A DNA stretch of 64,000 nucleotides from Anaerohalosphaera lusitana (GTDB taxonomy: Bacteria; Planctomycetota; Phycisphaerae; Sedimentisphaerales; Anaerohalosphaeraceae), in NCBI RefSeq assembly GCF_002007645.1, contig NZ_CP019791.1:2790001-2854000 (forward strand). Direction: 5' to 3'. Below the pieces are notes generated by a model that was not told where the DNA came from, did not search any database, and saw only the letters and a program-made list of their open reading frames with translations. This document shows, piece by piece, positions 8,858-16,832 of the stretch; position 1 is the first letter of the stretch, and every line of letters begins with the position of its first letter. The translations under genes and the position numbers were made by a program.

Positions 8858-9096
8858 CCCTCGTTCAGCTCTGCAAACCCGAGTATGCGGCGGATATTCT
8901 CACCACCGACCGCCACACATCCTGCTTTATGCCCTGCACGATGTCGGTGTGGGAGGATGATTCCGGGAAAGTGTACCTGTCAAAGATCAATCTTGGTCTG
9001 ATGGGCAAGATGTTCGGCGGAAACATAGCCAAAGTCATGGGCGGCCAGGTCGTAAAGGACGAGCATGAAATCCTCAAAGGGCTGCTCAAAGAGTGA
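8848..9096 (+). pseudogene. DUF302 domain protein, 3' fragment
   Basis: In the +1 frame relative to the PAS gene, an open stretch reads LGVTLVQLCKPEYAADIL, then CFMPCTMSVWED and a closing helix ending LKGLLKE. This matches the second half of DUF302 (TT1751-like) proteins, which have a CNP/CKP-type turn and a LLPC-like motif. The usual first half of about 45 residues is absent, and the preceding sequence is the PAS gene. No ribosome binding site serves it. It is best read as a broken gene joined to the PAS gene by a deletion. Confidence 0.65.
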
Positions 9097-9228
9097 GGCA
9101 GCGGACGTGTTAGTTTTATAAGTGTCTGACTGATTGAGACTTACGATTGTTGGGCATTTAGATTTTTCTTTGCGATTGGGGATCATTGTCTTATTTCAAA
9201 ATGTATATTTGATCAGGCGGATTTACTG

Positions 9229-9256
9229 TTGACCTATCCGACATCACCAGTACACT
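9229..9256 (+). promoter_or_regulatory. Predicted promoter of the RND export operon
   Basis: TTGACC (9229-9234) and TACACT (9251-9256) are spaced by 16 bases and precede the RND transporter gene by about 100 bases. The AT-rich stretch before it (9100-9228) holds no gene. Motif match only. Confidence 0.4.
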
Positions 9257-9360
9257 TTAAGGTATATGGTTGCTGAAAGATGACGTCGCAAGTCAGTTTG
9301 CTTTTACGTAAATCCATTCGAAAAAAGAGCTTACGAACGTTAGTTACGGGAATCATTAGC

Positions 9361-12249
9361 ATGAAGATCAAGCGAAAACTCGCTCAGGCAGCACTGGAAA
9401 ACCACAAGTCTACGGCATGGGGGCTGGCTGGGGTATGTGTTCTGATAATCCTGCTGGCAGGTCTGCCGTCGGTCATTCCGGGAGGGTTCGGCCCTCTAAA
9501 TGAGATCAAGATAGACACTGACCCTGAGAACATGCTGCCCGAGGATGAACCGGTCCGCGTATTCCACGACCGAATGAAGGAAGAGTTTTCACTTTACGAC
9601 ATGGTCGTGGTGGGTGTGGTCAACGAGGAGCACGAGCATGGCGTTTTCAACCCCGAAACCCTCGAAAACATAAACGAAATCAGCGATTTTGCCAAAACCC
9701 TGCAGTGGGAAGAAGAGGATGGCGAGATGGGCGGGGTCGTGGCGGTGGATATGATCGCGCCTTCGACGGTTGACAATATAGAGCAGGGTTCGCTGGGTTC
9801 GATCAAGCTGGAGTGGCTGATGCCCGAACCGCCCCAGACGCAGGAGGAGGCGCTTGCGGTTCGAGACAAGGCGCTGGACATACCGTTTTTCAAGGGCACC
9901 ATGGTCAGTGAGGACGGCAAGGCGATAGCGCTTTACCTGCCGTTGACCAGCAAGGATTACAGCTACCAGGTTTCGCAGGCTCTGCGGGATAAGATAGCGG
10001 AGATCGGCGGGCAGGAGGATTATCACATAACGGGTCTGCCCGTTGCGGAGGATACGTTCGGGGTGGAGATGTTCATCCAGATGGCGATATCGGCTCCGAC
10101 GGCGATGGTGATCATATTTCTGCTGATGCTGGTGTTCTTCCGCAAGCTGGTGCTGATCATATCGCCTATGATCGTAGCGATCGCGTCCGTTATATTCACC
10201 ATGGGCCTGCTGATCATAAGCGGGTTCCCGATACATATCATGTCCAGCATGATACCGATTTTCATAATGCCGATCGCGGTGCTGGACTCGGTGCACATTA
10301 TTAGCGAGTTTTTCGAGCTGTACCAGGAGACCAGGGACAGGCGGGAAACGATCCTGAAGGTGATGGATGAGCTATTCAAGCCTATGCTTTATACATCGCT
10401 GACTTCTGCGGCAGGGTTTGCATCGCTTGCGCTTACGCCGATACCGCCTGTGCAAGTGTTCGGCGTGTTTGTTGCGATAGGCATTATGTTCGCATGGTTT
10501 TTGACGATGACGTTCATACCCGCGTACGTGATGTTCATAAAGCCTGAAAAGCTGGAGGAATTCGGCAAGAAATCAACGGGTGACGAGCAGAAGGACAATA
10601 CGCCGATCGGACGTTTTCTGCATGCCGTGGGCGGGCTTACGTACAGATGGGCCAAGCCGATTCTGGCCGGGGCGGTGGTGGTCTTCGCGGTGGCTGTTTA
10701 CGGCATTTCGCAGATAAATATAAATGACAACCCGGTGAAATGGTTTACTGAGTCGCATCCGATCAGGGTTGCGGACAGGGTGCTGAACGATCATTTCGGC
10801 GGGACTTACATGGCGTATCTGACGATGGAGGCGCCGGAGGATGAGTATGAGCCTGCCGAGGCCAGAGAACAATTTATCAACCGTCTTGATGAATTCACGC
10901 AGCAGTACAGTGATGACGAGGAGCTGCAAAAGGCGGCAGAGATAGTTTCCGGGACCGTTGAAGGAGTATTCAGCGACGCGGATTCTAAAGCGGTTGCGCT
11001 GGAGCAGTTGAGCGAGCGAGTGGACGAGCTGGCGAAAAAGAACGAAGACATTTCGATGTTCGTCTGGGACGATCTTGGCAGGGTAATAGATCAGGCTGCA
11101 CAGGAACTGCACGTGTTCAAGCAGCCAGAGGTTCTGGAGTACCAGGAGAAGCTGCAGAGGGCCCTTGGTGATATGGGCAAGGTCGGAAAGAGCAATTCGC
11201 TGGCGGACATCATCAAGACGGTGCACAGGGAGCTTTTCGGTGAGGAGGAAAAATTCGCGGTTCCCGACGAGCCCCGCATGATTGCCGAGTGCATGCTTCA
11301 GTATCAGAGCGGTCATCGGCCGGGGGATCTGTGGCATTTCGTCACTCCTGATTATCGCAAATCTGTGTTGTGGCTGCAGCTTACGAGCGGTGACAATGAG
11401 GATATGACCAAGGTGGTCAAAGCGGTAGATGAGTTTGTCGAGAAGAATCCGCCGCCTGCTGGAGTTGAGACGGACTGGTTCGGCCTGACGTACATCAACG
11501 TGATATGGCAGGACAAGATGGTTAAGGGTATGGTCGGAGCATTTGTGTGCAGCTTCCTGGTCGTGCTTTTGATGATGACGACGCTGTTCAGGTCATCGCT
11601 GTGGGGGCTTTTGTGTATGGTTCCGCTGACAGTGACGATACTGCTGATTTACGGTGTTGTAGGGCTGGTGGGCAAGGACTACGATATGCCGGTGGCGGTA
11701 TTGAGTTCGCTGACGCTGGGACTTGCGGTCGACTTTGCGATACATTTTCTGGCGAGGAGTCAGGACATGTACAGGCGGTACGGCTCGTGGAAGGAAACTG
11801 TGCCTGCGGTATTCGCTGAGCCTGCCAGGGCGATCACGCGGAACATCATCGTTATCGCTGTGGGGTTCCTGCCGCTGCTGCTTGCACCGCTGACTCCTTA
11901 CAAGACGGTGGGCATGCTGCTTGCGACGATACTGCTGGTTTCAGGTGCGGCGACCATGCTGCTGCTTCCGGCGCTGATGCGTGTGTTTGAGGATAAGCTG
12001 TTCGCTTCCAAACCCGCGGTTAGTGCGGGATGCAACTGTGCGGCGTGTCTGCTTTCGTCGGTGACGCTGGTTACGCTGATCGCGATGACGCTGCATCAGT
12101 ACGCGGATGTGGGGTGGGGCAGTCTTACGTGGCTGGCGGTGGTAGTGATCCCCCTGACCGCATTGCTTTGCGGAAGGATATCGAGACGAGAAAAATGTGA
12201 GTCTGGAAATGATATATTTAATGCTCAAAACAATAAGAAAGGGGCATAG
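9361..12249 (+). CDS. RND/MMPL superfamily exporter
   Basis: Inner-membrane proton-driven exporter with two repeats of one helix, a large periplasmic loop and a five-helix bundle. The first helix is near residues 20-45 and the first bundle about 240-390 (FIQMAISAPTAMVIIFLLML onward). The second half starts with a helix near 425-445 and closes with a bundle at about 720-930. The periplasmic loop holds PEDEPVRVFHDRMKEEFSLYDMVVV, typical of the sterol-sensing/MMPL group (quoted here in parts: PEDEPVR and YDMVVVG). I prefer ATG 9361 (MKIKRKLAQ); an in-frame ATG at 9280 would add 27 basic residues. The next gene is a LolA-like protein 2 bases downstream, followed by an outer-membrane protein. This trio usually exports lipids or other hydrophobic compounds; the substrate is unknown. 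Confidence 0.85.
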   Translation: MKIKRKLAQAALENHKSTAWGLAGVCVLIILLAGLPSVIPGGFGPLNEIKIDTDPENMLPEDEPVRVFHDRMKEEFSLYDMVVVGVVNEEHEHGVFNPETLENINEISDFAKTLQWEEEDGEMGGVVAVDMIAPSTVDNIEQGSLGSIKLEWLMPEPPQTQEEALAVRDKALDIPFFKGTMVSEDGKAIALYLPLTSKDYSYQVSQALRDKIAEIGGQEDYHITGLPVAEDTFGVEMFIQMAISAPTAMVIIFLLMLVFFRKLVLIISPMIVAIASVIFTMGLLIISGFPIHIMSSMIPIFIMPIAVLDSVHIISEFFELYQETRDRRETILKVMDELFKPMLYTSLTSAAGFASLALTPIPPVQVFGVFVAIGIMFAWFLTMTFIPAYVMFIKPEKLEEFGKKSTGDEQKDNTPIGRFLHAVGGLTYRWAKPILAGAVVVFAVAVYGISQININDNPVKWFTESHPIRVADRVLNDHFGGTYMAYLTMEAPEDEYEPAEAREQFINRLDEFTQQYSDDEELQKAAEIVSGTVEGVFSDADSKAVALEQLSERVDELAKKNEDISMFVWDDLGRVIDQAAQELHVFKQPEVLEYQEKLQRALGDMGKVGKSNSLADIIKTVHRELFGEEEKFAVPDEPRMIAECMLQYQSGHRPGDLWHFVTPDYRKSVLWLQLTSGDNEDMTKVVKAVDEFVEKNPPPAGVETDWFGLTYINVIWQDKMVKGMVGAFVCSFLVVLLMMTTLFRSSLWGLLCMVPLTVTILLIYGVVGLVGKDYDMPVAVLSSLTLGLAVDFAIHFLARSQDMYRRYGSWKETVPAVFAEPARAITRNIIVIAVGFLPLLLAPLTPYKTVGMLLATILLVSGAATMLLLPALMRVFEDKLFASKPAVSAGCNCAACLLSSVTLVTLIAMTLHQYADVGWGSLTWLAVVVIPLTALLCGRISRREKCESGNDIFNAQNNKKGA

Positions 12250-12251
12250 AG

Positions 12252-13124
12252 ATGAAACGTGCATTGGTATTGACAGCAGTTGTATTTGGGACAGTTTTTG
12301 GTTATTCAAGTGTTTTTGCTGAAGATGAGGCAAAGTCTGAAGCGGTCAAGCAGGACAAGGAACTCACGGTCGATCAGATAGTCGAGAGGACCAACAGGGT
12401 TTCATATTACCAGGGCAGGGACGGCAAGGCCCGGGTCAAGATGGTGATCACCGATGAGCAGGACAGGAAGCGTGAGAGGCAGTTGGTGATACTGCGATGG
12501 GATGCGCCGAACCCGAAGCTGAGTGAAGAAGAGCAGGGCAAGGACGACAGCTATACCGGTGAGCAGAAATATTATGTTTTTTTCACGCGGCCTGCGGATG
12601 TCTACAAGACGGTGTTCATGGTGTGGAAGCATCTGGGCAAGGATGACGACCGGTGGATGTATCTGCCCGCGCTGGACCTGGTGAAGAGGATCAGTGCGAG
12701 TGACAAGCGGAGCAGTTTCGTGGGGTCGCACTTTGTGTATGAGGATGTGTCCGGGCGGAACGTGGATCTGGACGAGCATGAGCTGTTGAGGACGACGGAC
12801 AATTACTACGTGCTGCGGAACACGCCGAAGGATAAGAAGCTGGTGGAGTTCGCCTATTACGACATGTGGATACATAAGGATTCGTTCGTCGTGGTGAAGA
12901 CGGATTACTTCGACGAACAGGATAAGAAGTACCGCAGCTATCAGGCGCTGAAGGTTGAGCAGATCGAGGGTTTTCCGACCGTGGTCAAGTCGAAGATGAG
13001 CGATCTGCGGACGGGCGGAAATACGGTGATGGAATACGGCGAGGTGAAGTACAACGTCGGCATACCTGAGTCTATATTCACCGAGCGGTATCTGAGACGC
13101 CCGCCGCGGGAGTATATACGCTAA
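12252..13124 (+). CDS. Outer-membrane lipoprotein-sorting protein (LolA-like fold)
   Basis: A 290-aa periplasmic protein with a signal peptide (MKRALVLTAVVFGTVFG, cleaved after about VFA). The body matches the outer-membrane lipoprotein-sorting family (LolA-like, PF17131 type): an early helix DQIVERTNRVSYYQG, then VKMVITDEQ, DDRWMYLPALDLVKRI, SFVGSHFVYED, and a closing SIFTERYLRR. The LolA half-barrel binds acyl chains. It starts 2 bases after the RND gene and is surely cotranscribed. In such operons it probably carries hydrophobic cargo across the periplasm between the exporter and the outer-membrane protein. That role is inference. Confidence 0.85.
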   Translation: MKRALVLTAVVFGTVFGYSSVFAEDEAKSEAVKQDKELTVDQIVERTNRVSYYQGRDGKARVKMVITDEQDRKRERQLVILRWDAPNPKLSEEEQGKDDSYTGEQKYYVFFTRPADVYKTVFMVWKHLGKDDDRWMYLPALDLVKRISASDKRSSFVGSHFVYEDVSGRNVDLDEHELLRTTDNYYVLRNTPKDKKLVEFAYYDMWIHKDSFVVVKTDYFDEQDKKYRSYQALKVEQIEGFPTVVKSKMSDLRTGGNTVMEYGEVKYNVGIPESIFTERYLRRPPREYIR

Positions 13125-13268
13125 TTCTTTTTGGCTGAGGATGATGGTTGTTGGTCTGCAGAGCTTGCATTAGGAGTTAGGCGGCTGTTATTTTGCGGTG
13201 CGGGTTTGAACTTTTTAAGTTGATCCATAGCGTTGCCAGGTAGGTGAATTGGATGAAAGGAAAATAAA

Positions 13269-14891
13269 GTGGCTGACCCTTTTAATTGTAAAGTTGTAGT
13301 TATGGTTTTGGTTTTGTTTGTGGCCGGGGGGACGGTGACTGGTGCACAGGAGGGAGGCGCAGGTGAAGAGAAAGTGAAGAAGGAGGCCGGCCAGAGGGAT
13401 GAAGGTGAGTCTGAACTTCCTGAGGGCCTGCAAGACAAGTCGCAAGAAAAGGCCGAGGATGAACCCGCACTTCCTGCGGGGTTGGGCGGGGCCTCGGAAG
13501 ATGAAAAGGAAGGCGGGGAACCCGCACTTCCTGCGGGGCTTGGGGGAGGTAAGGAAGAAGGCGGAGCGGAGGGCGGTCCCGCGCTGCCGGAGGGTCTTGG
13601 CGGTGACGAGCCTGAGATGACTGACGGAATGGACAGTGAGGGTGAAGGAGAGGATGAGTACGGGCTGTTTGCGGTGAAGGACGGCGGATGGGACCTGACG
13701 GGATTCTGGGAGGTTCGGTCGGGATATCGGCTGCAGGAGACGGAGTTTGCGCAGGATAAGTCGATCGGGGAGACCCGGCTGCAGCTCGAGATGCAAAAGG
13801 TGACGGATGAGCTGACGTTCAATGTGACGACGGATCTTGTTTACGACTGGGCGGCAAACAGCCAGCGGGTGAATCTGAACGAGGGAAACGGTTTTCTGGA
13901 TCTGCGGGAGGCGAACGTGGTGGGCTCGCCTTTCGAGTTCATGGATGTAGTTGCAGGAAGGCAGATACTGACGTGGGGGACGGGGGATCTGTTGTTTTTG
14001 AACGATATGTTCCCCAAGGACTGGCAGTCGTTTTTTATCGGGCGGGATACGGAGTATCTCAAGGCGCCTTCGGATGCGATCAAAGCGAGCGTTTTCACCG
14101 ACCTGGTGAACGTGGATGTGGTGTATACGCCGCAGTTCGATCCGGACAGATTTGTCACGGGGGACCGGTTGACTTACTGGACCGGCAGGCGAATCGCGGG
14201 CAATAATGCGATAGTCGATGACGACCGGCCGGACAACTGGTTCGAGGACGATGAGTGGGCGGTTCGCTTGAAGAAGAATGTGCAGGGCTATGAGATTGCC
14301 GGTTACGGGTACTGGGGCTACTGGAAGAGTCCGGGCGGGCAGAATCCGTTTACGGGGGATGCGACGTTCCCGCGGCTGAATGTTTACGGGGCGAGCGTGC
14401 GGGGACAGTTTGCGGGAGGGATTGGTAATGCGGAGGTTGCATATTACGATTCGAAGGACGACGGGGATGGGGATGATGCATTCGTTAACAACAGCCAGAT
14501 GCGGTACCTGTTGGGGTATTCGCAGGACCTGCCCACAATCGCGGAGGATCTGACGCTGGATCTGCAGTATTATGTGGAACAGACGCTGGATTACGGTGAG
14601 CTGCGGAGAAATATGCTGCCGGGCACTGAGCCGCCGGAGGAGTGGCGGGAGGTCGTGACGGTGAGGCTGACGAAGCTGTTCATGAATCAGACACTGACGT
14701 GTTCGCTGTTTACGTATTTTTCGCCTTCGGACAGGGATGCGTATATGCGGCCGAATGTGCATTACAAGGTGACCGACGAGCTTGCGGTCGAGGCGGGCGG
14801 CAATATATTCTTCGGTGATTATGAGCACACGTTTTTCGGGCAGTTCGAGGACAATACAAATCTGTACGGAGCTGTGCGTTATAATTTTTAA
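13269..14891 (+). CDS. Outer-membrane beta-barrel protein of the RND operon, with LPxGL-repeat linker
   Basis: A 540-aa protein, GTG start with AAAGGAAA just upstream. Signal-like helix at residues 8-26, then a charged Gly/Glu-rich linker of about 100 residues holding four spaced motifs of the form LPEGL or LPAGL. From residue about 135 on it is an amphipathic beta-barrel with alternating aromatic strands, ending in Tyr-Asn-Phe (NLYGAVRYNF), the C-terminal signature recognised by the BAM machinery. It resembles DUF1302/alginate-export-type outer-membrane proteins seen next to RND plus LolA-like pairs. It is probably the outer-membrane partner of the exporter. 144 bases separate it from the LolA-like gene. 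Confidence 0.75.
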   Translation: MADPFNCKVVVMVLVLFVAGGTVTGAQEGGAGEEKVKKEAGQRDEGESELPEGLQDKSQEKAEDEPALPAGLGGASEDEKEGGEPALPAGLGGGKEEGGAEGGPALPEGLGGDEPEMTDGMDSEGEGEDEYGLFAVKDGGWDLTGFWEVRSGYRLQETEFAQDKSIGETRLQLEMQKVTDELTFNVTTDLVYDWAANSQRVNLNEGNGFLDLREANVVGSPFEFMDVVAGRQILTWGTGDLLFLNDMFPKDWQSFFIGRDTEYLKAPSDAIKASVFTDLVNVDVVYTPQFDPDRFVTGDRLTYWTGRRIAGNNAIVDDDRPDNWFEDDEWAVRLKKNVQGYEIAGYGYWGYWKSPGGQNPFTGDATFPRLNVYGASVRGQFAGGIGNAEVAYYDSKDDGDGDDAFVNNSQMRYLLGYSQDLPTIAEDLTLDLQYYVEQTLDYGELRRNMLPGTEPPEEWREVVTVRLTKLFMNQTLTCSLFTYFSPSDRDAYMRPNVHYKVTDELAVEAGGNIFFGDYEHTFFGQFEDNTNLYGAVRYNF

Positions 14892-14969
14892 AGGTGTGGG
14901 TGTTTTTGAAAACAGGGCTTAGGGCACGAAAAGGGTTTTTAAGGGCAGGATTATAAAGGCTTTAGTTGG

Positions 14970-16811
14970 TCACAAAGACAGCACATACTCTGATAGAGCG
15001 TCGAGTTCTTTGTCGCTAAGATCAGCAGTCACTCCATGCATATTCGAATTATTATATCTGGTTAATAGTTCCCGGATGGTGGCCGCCCTGCCGTCATATA
15101 GGTATGGCGCGGTCCTCCAGACCTCGACAAGCGTCGGTGTGTCAAAACGGATGCCTTTTTCCGTACCGCTGCCCGTACCAACATCATGGCTTTTGAGGTC
15201 CGTGAACATCTCTCCGGAATGACATCTTCCGCATTTGGCGGATCGGAATATTTCTTTACCACGCCTGGCTGACTCGGACAGCCCGCCATCTACAAGATAT
15301 GGGCTCGGAGTCGGCTCGATGCTTTTGAGGTATTCATCTATAGCCGCTGCATCTTCTTCCGGTCTTGCGGCAAACTGGATATATCTGATGCCTGCACGCA
15401 CCGCGGTTTCTGCATTCGGCCTGATGCCAGAGACCATAACAGGCGGAGTCATGTGGGCAAGGAGCATGCTTTTGGTGCTCTTGGGATTTCCAATGCCGTC
15501 ATTGAGAAGGTCCCAGTTGAGTCCATCACTTCTTGCATCAGGATGACAGCTTGCGCAGCTTTGCCAGTTCTGAAAGCACATCGTCGCATCATTGAACAGC
15601 ATCTCGCCGCGTCTCTGCGGGCTCATCTGCTTTTCATCACCCAGCGAGATCGATACAATATCATCTTGATCATCGCCAGCCAGTTCGACTTTGGCAAGCG
15701 ACCCGCTAAAGTATTCTGTTATGTAGGCCGTGCGACCAAGTATGACCATACCTCTCGGCCCTCGTCCATTGAGTTCTAAACGCTTACGCAAGCCCGCAAG
15801 AAAGCTAAGATCGTTCCGGACATCATCGGAGCTGCCATCTAATTTGTCATGCATGGCCTGGCGATCGATAACCGTCAGCTCATGAGACCCCGCAGATGTG
15901 ACGCAGAGGTTTTTGCCGTCCGCCGTAGAAGACACGGCCCACGGATTTGCAAATCCCTTATAAATATCATCCAGCAGAACCGTCTGATACAGCTCGCCAG
16001 AGGCAACATCGATGATGCTCAAAGCATTGGTATTCTGCCAGCCGCGATCAACCTGAGTTGTAGGAACCTGATAACGCGCGAGAATATGAGTAACATAGGC
16101 CCATTTGCCATCGGGTGAGAGACATACATTCTTTAAGCCTGTCGAACCATTGGGCATCTCGATGGATTTGAGAACGCGGTTTGTTTCCGTATTGATGACG
16201 GAAACCTCAGCAGCAACATGTTCCTTATTCGCAGCGCCGTCCGGCAGCGAATTCACAACGAAAAGCGTTCTACCATCTAAACTCAAGACTGCATCGACCG
16301 GTTCACGACCAACCGGTATCGTTTCCACGACTTCCCTCGCAGCCAGATCAACCACCGAAATACTATTGCTGAATCGATCGCAAACATACATCCGACGACC
16401 GTTCGCGGTTAGTGTCGCCGATACCGGTGAATGACCGACTTCGATCGACCATTCAACTTTTCCGCTGCTGCAGTCAATTGCCCAGAGCCGCCCTCGTGAA
16501 TCAGTCTCCGTCACATATAGCGTCTTTGTATCGCTCGACAGGGCAAGTCCACATGGGAAGACAGGCAGATGGATTTCTCTGGCCACCTTGCCGGCTTTTA
16601 CGTCGAAGATGCTTATACGTTTAGCCGTGGTCGCAGCGATATACAGCAGACCCGCCGACTCATCAGCGACAAGTGACTGCGGCGAAAGATATTCATACTC
16701 ATGAGGCTCACACTGCTCACCTGACATACCGGAATTCGCTTTGACACACAAAGCAATCATGAAAACCACTGAAAATACTACAGTCATCACTAATATCTTA
16801 CGGTGCTTCAT
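14970..16811 (-). CDS. Secreted YVTN beta-propeller protein with two c-type haem sites
   Basis: A 613-aa protein with a signal peptide (KILVMTVVFSVVFMIALCV). Residues about 40-370 form a seven-bladed YVTN-type propeller with repeated blades such as SPDGKWAYVTH and LSLDGRTLFVVN. The C-terminal part is a di-haem cytochrome c peroxidase/MauG-like domain with CASCH (419-423) and CGRCH (527-531). A late RTAPYLYDGRAATIRELL segment is typical of that family. It would sit in the periplasm or on the surface and take part in oxidation or electron transfer. It is 21 bases downstream of the multihaem gene at 16833 and in the same direction, so the two probably form an operon. Confidence 0.8.
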   Translation of the reverse strand: MKHRKILVMTVVFSVVFMIALCVKANSGMSGEQCEPHEYEYLSPQSLVADESAGLLYIAATTAKRISIFDVKAGKVAREIHLPVFPCGLALSSDTKTLYVTETDSRGRLWAIDCSSGKVEWSIEVGHSPVSATLTANGRRMYVCDRFSNSISVVDLAAREVVETIPVGREPVDAVLSLDGRTLFVVNSLPDGAANKEHVAAEVSVINTETNRVLKSIEMPNGSTGLKNVCLSPDGKWAYVTHILARYQVPTTQVDRGWQNTNALSIIDVASGELYQTVLLDDIYKGFANPWAVSSTADGKNLCVTSAGSHELTVIDRQAMHDKLDGSSDDVRNDLSFLAGLRKRLELNGRGPRGMVILGRTAYITEYFSGSLAKVELAGDDQDDIVSISLGDEKQMSPQRRGEMLFNDATMCFQNWQSCASCHPDARSDGLNWDLLNDGIGNPKSTKSMLLAHMTPPVMVSGIRPNAETAVRAGIRYIQFAARPEEDAAAIDEYLKSIEPTPSPYLVDGGLSESARRGKEIFRSAKCGRCHSGEMFTDLKSHDVGTGSGTEKGIRFDTPTLVEVWRTAPYLYDGRAATIRELLTRYNNSNMHGVTADLSDKELDALSEYVLSL

Positions 16812-16832
16812 TATACTTATCCCCGCAGACCG

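Noticed and set aside
13121-14828. Long open frames on the minus strand opposite the outer-membrane protein gene
   Set aside because: They are shadows of GC-rich coding sequence: repetitive Pro/Ser/Arg composition, no ribosome binding site, and no domain sense compared with the plus-strand barrel.
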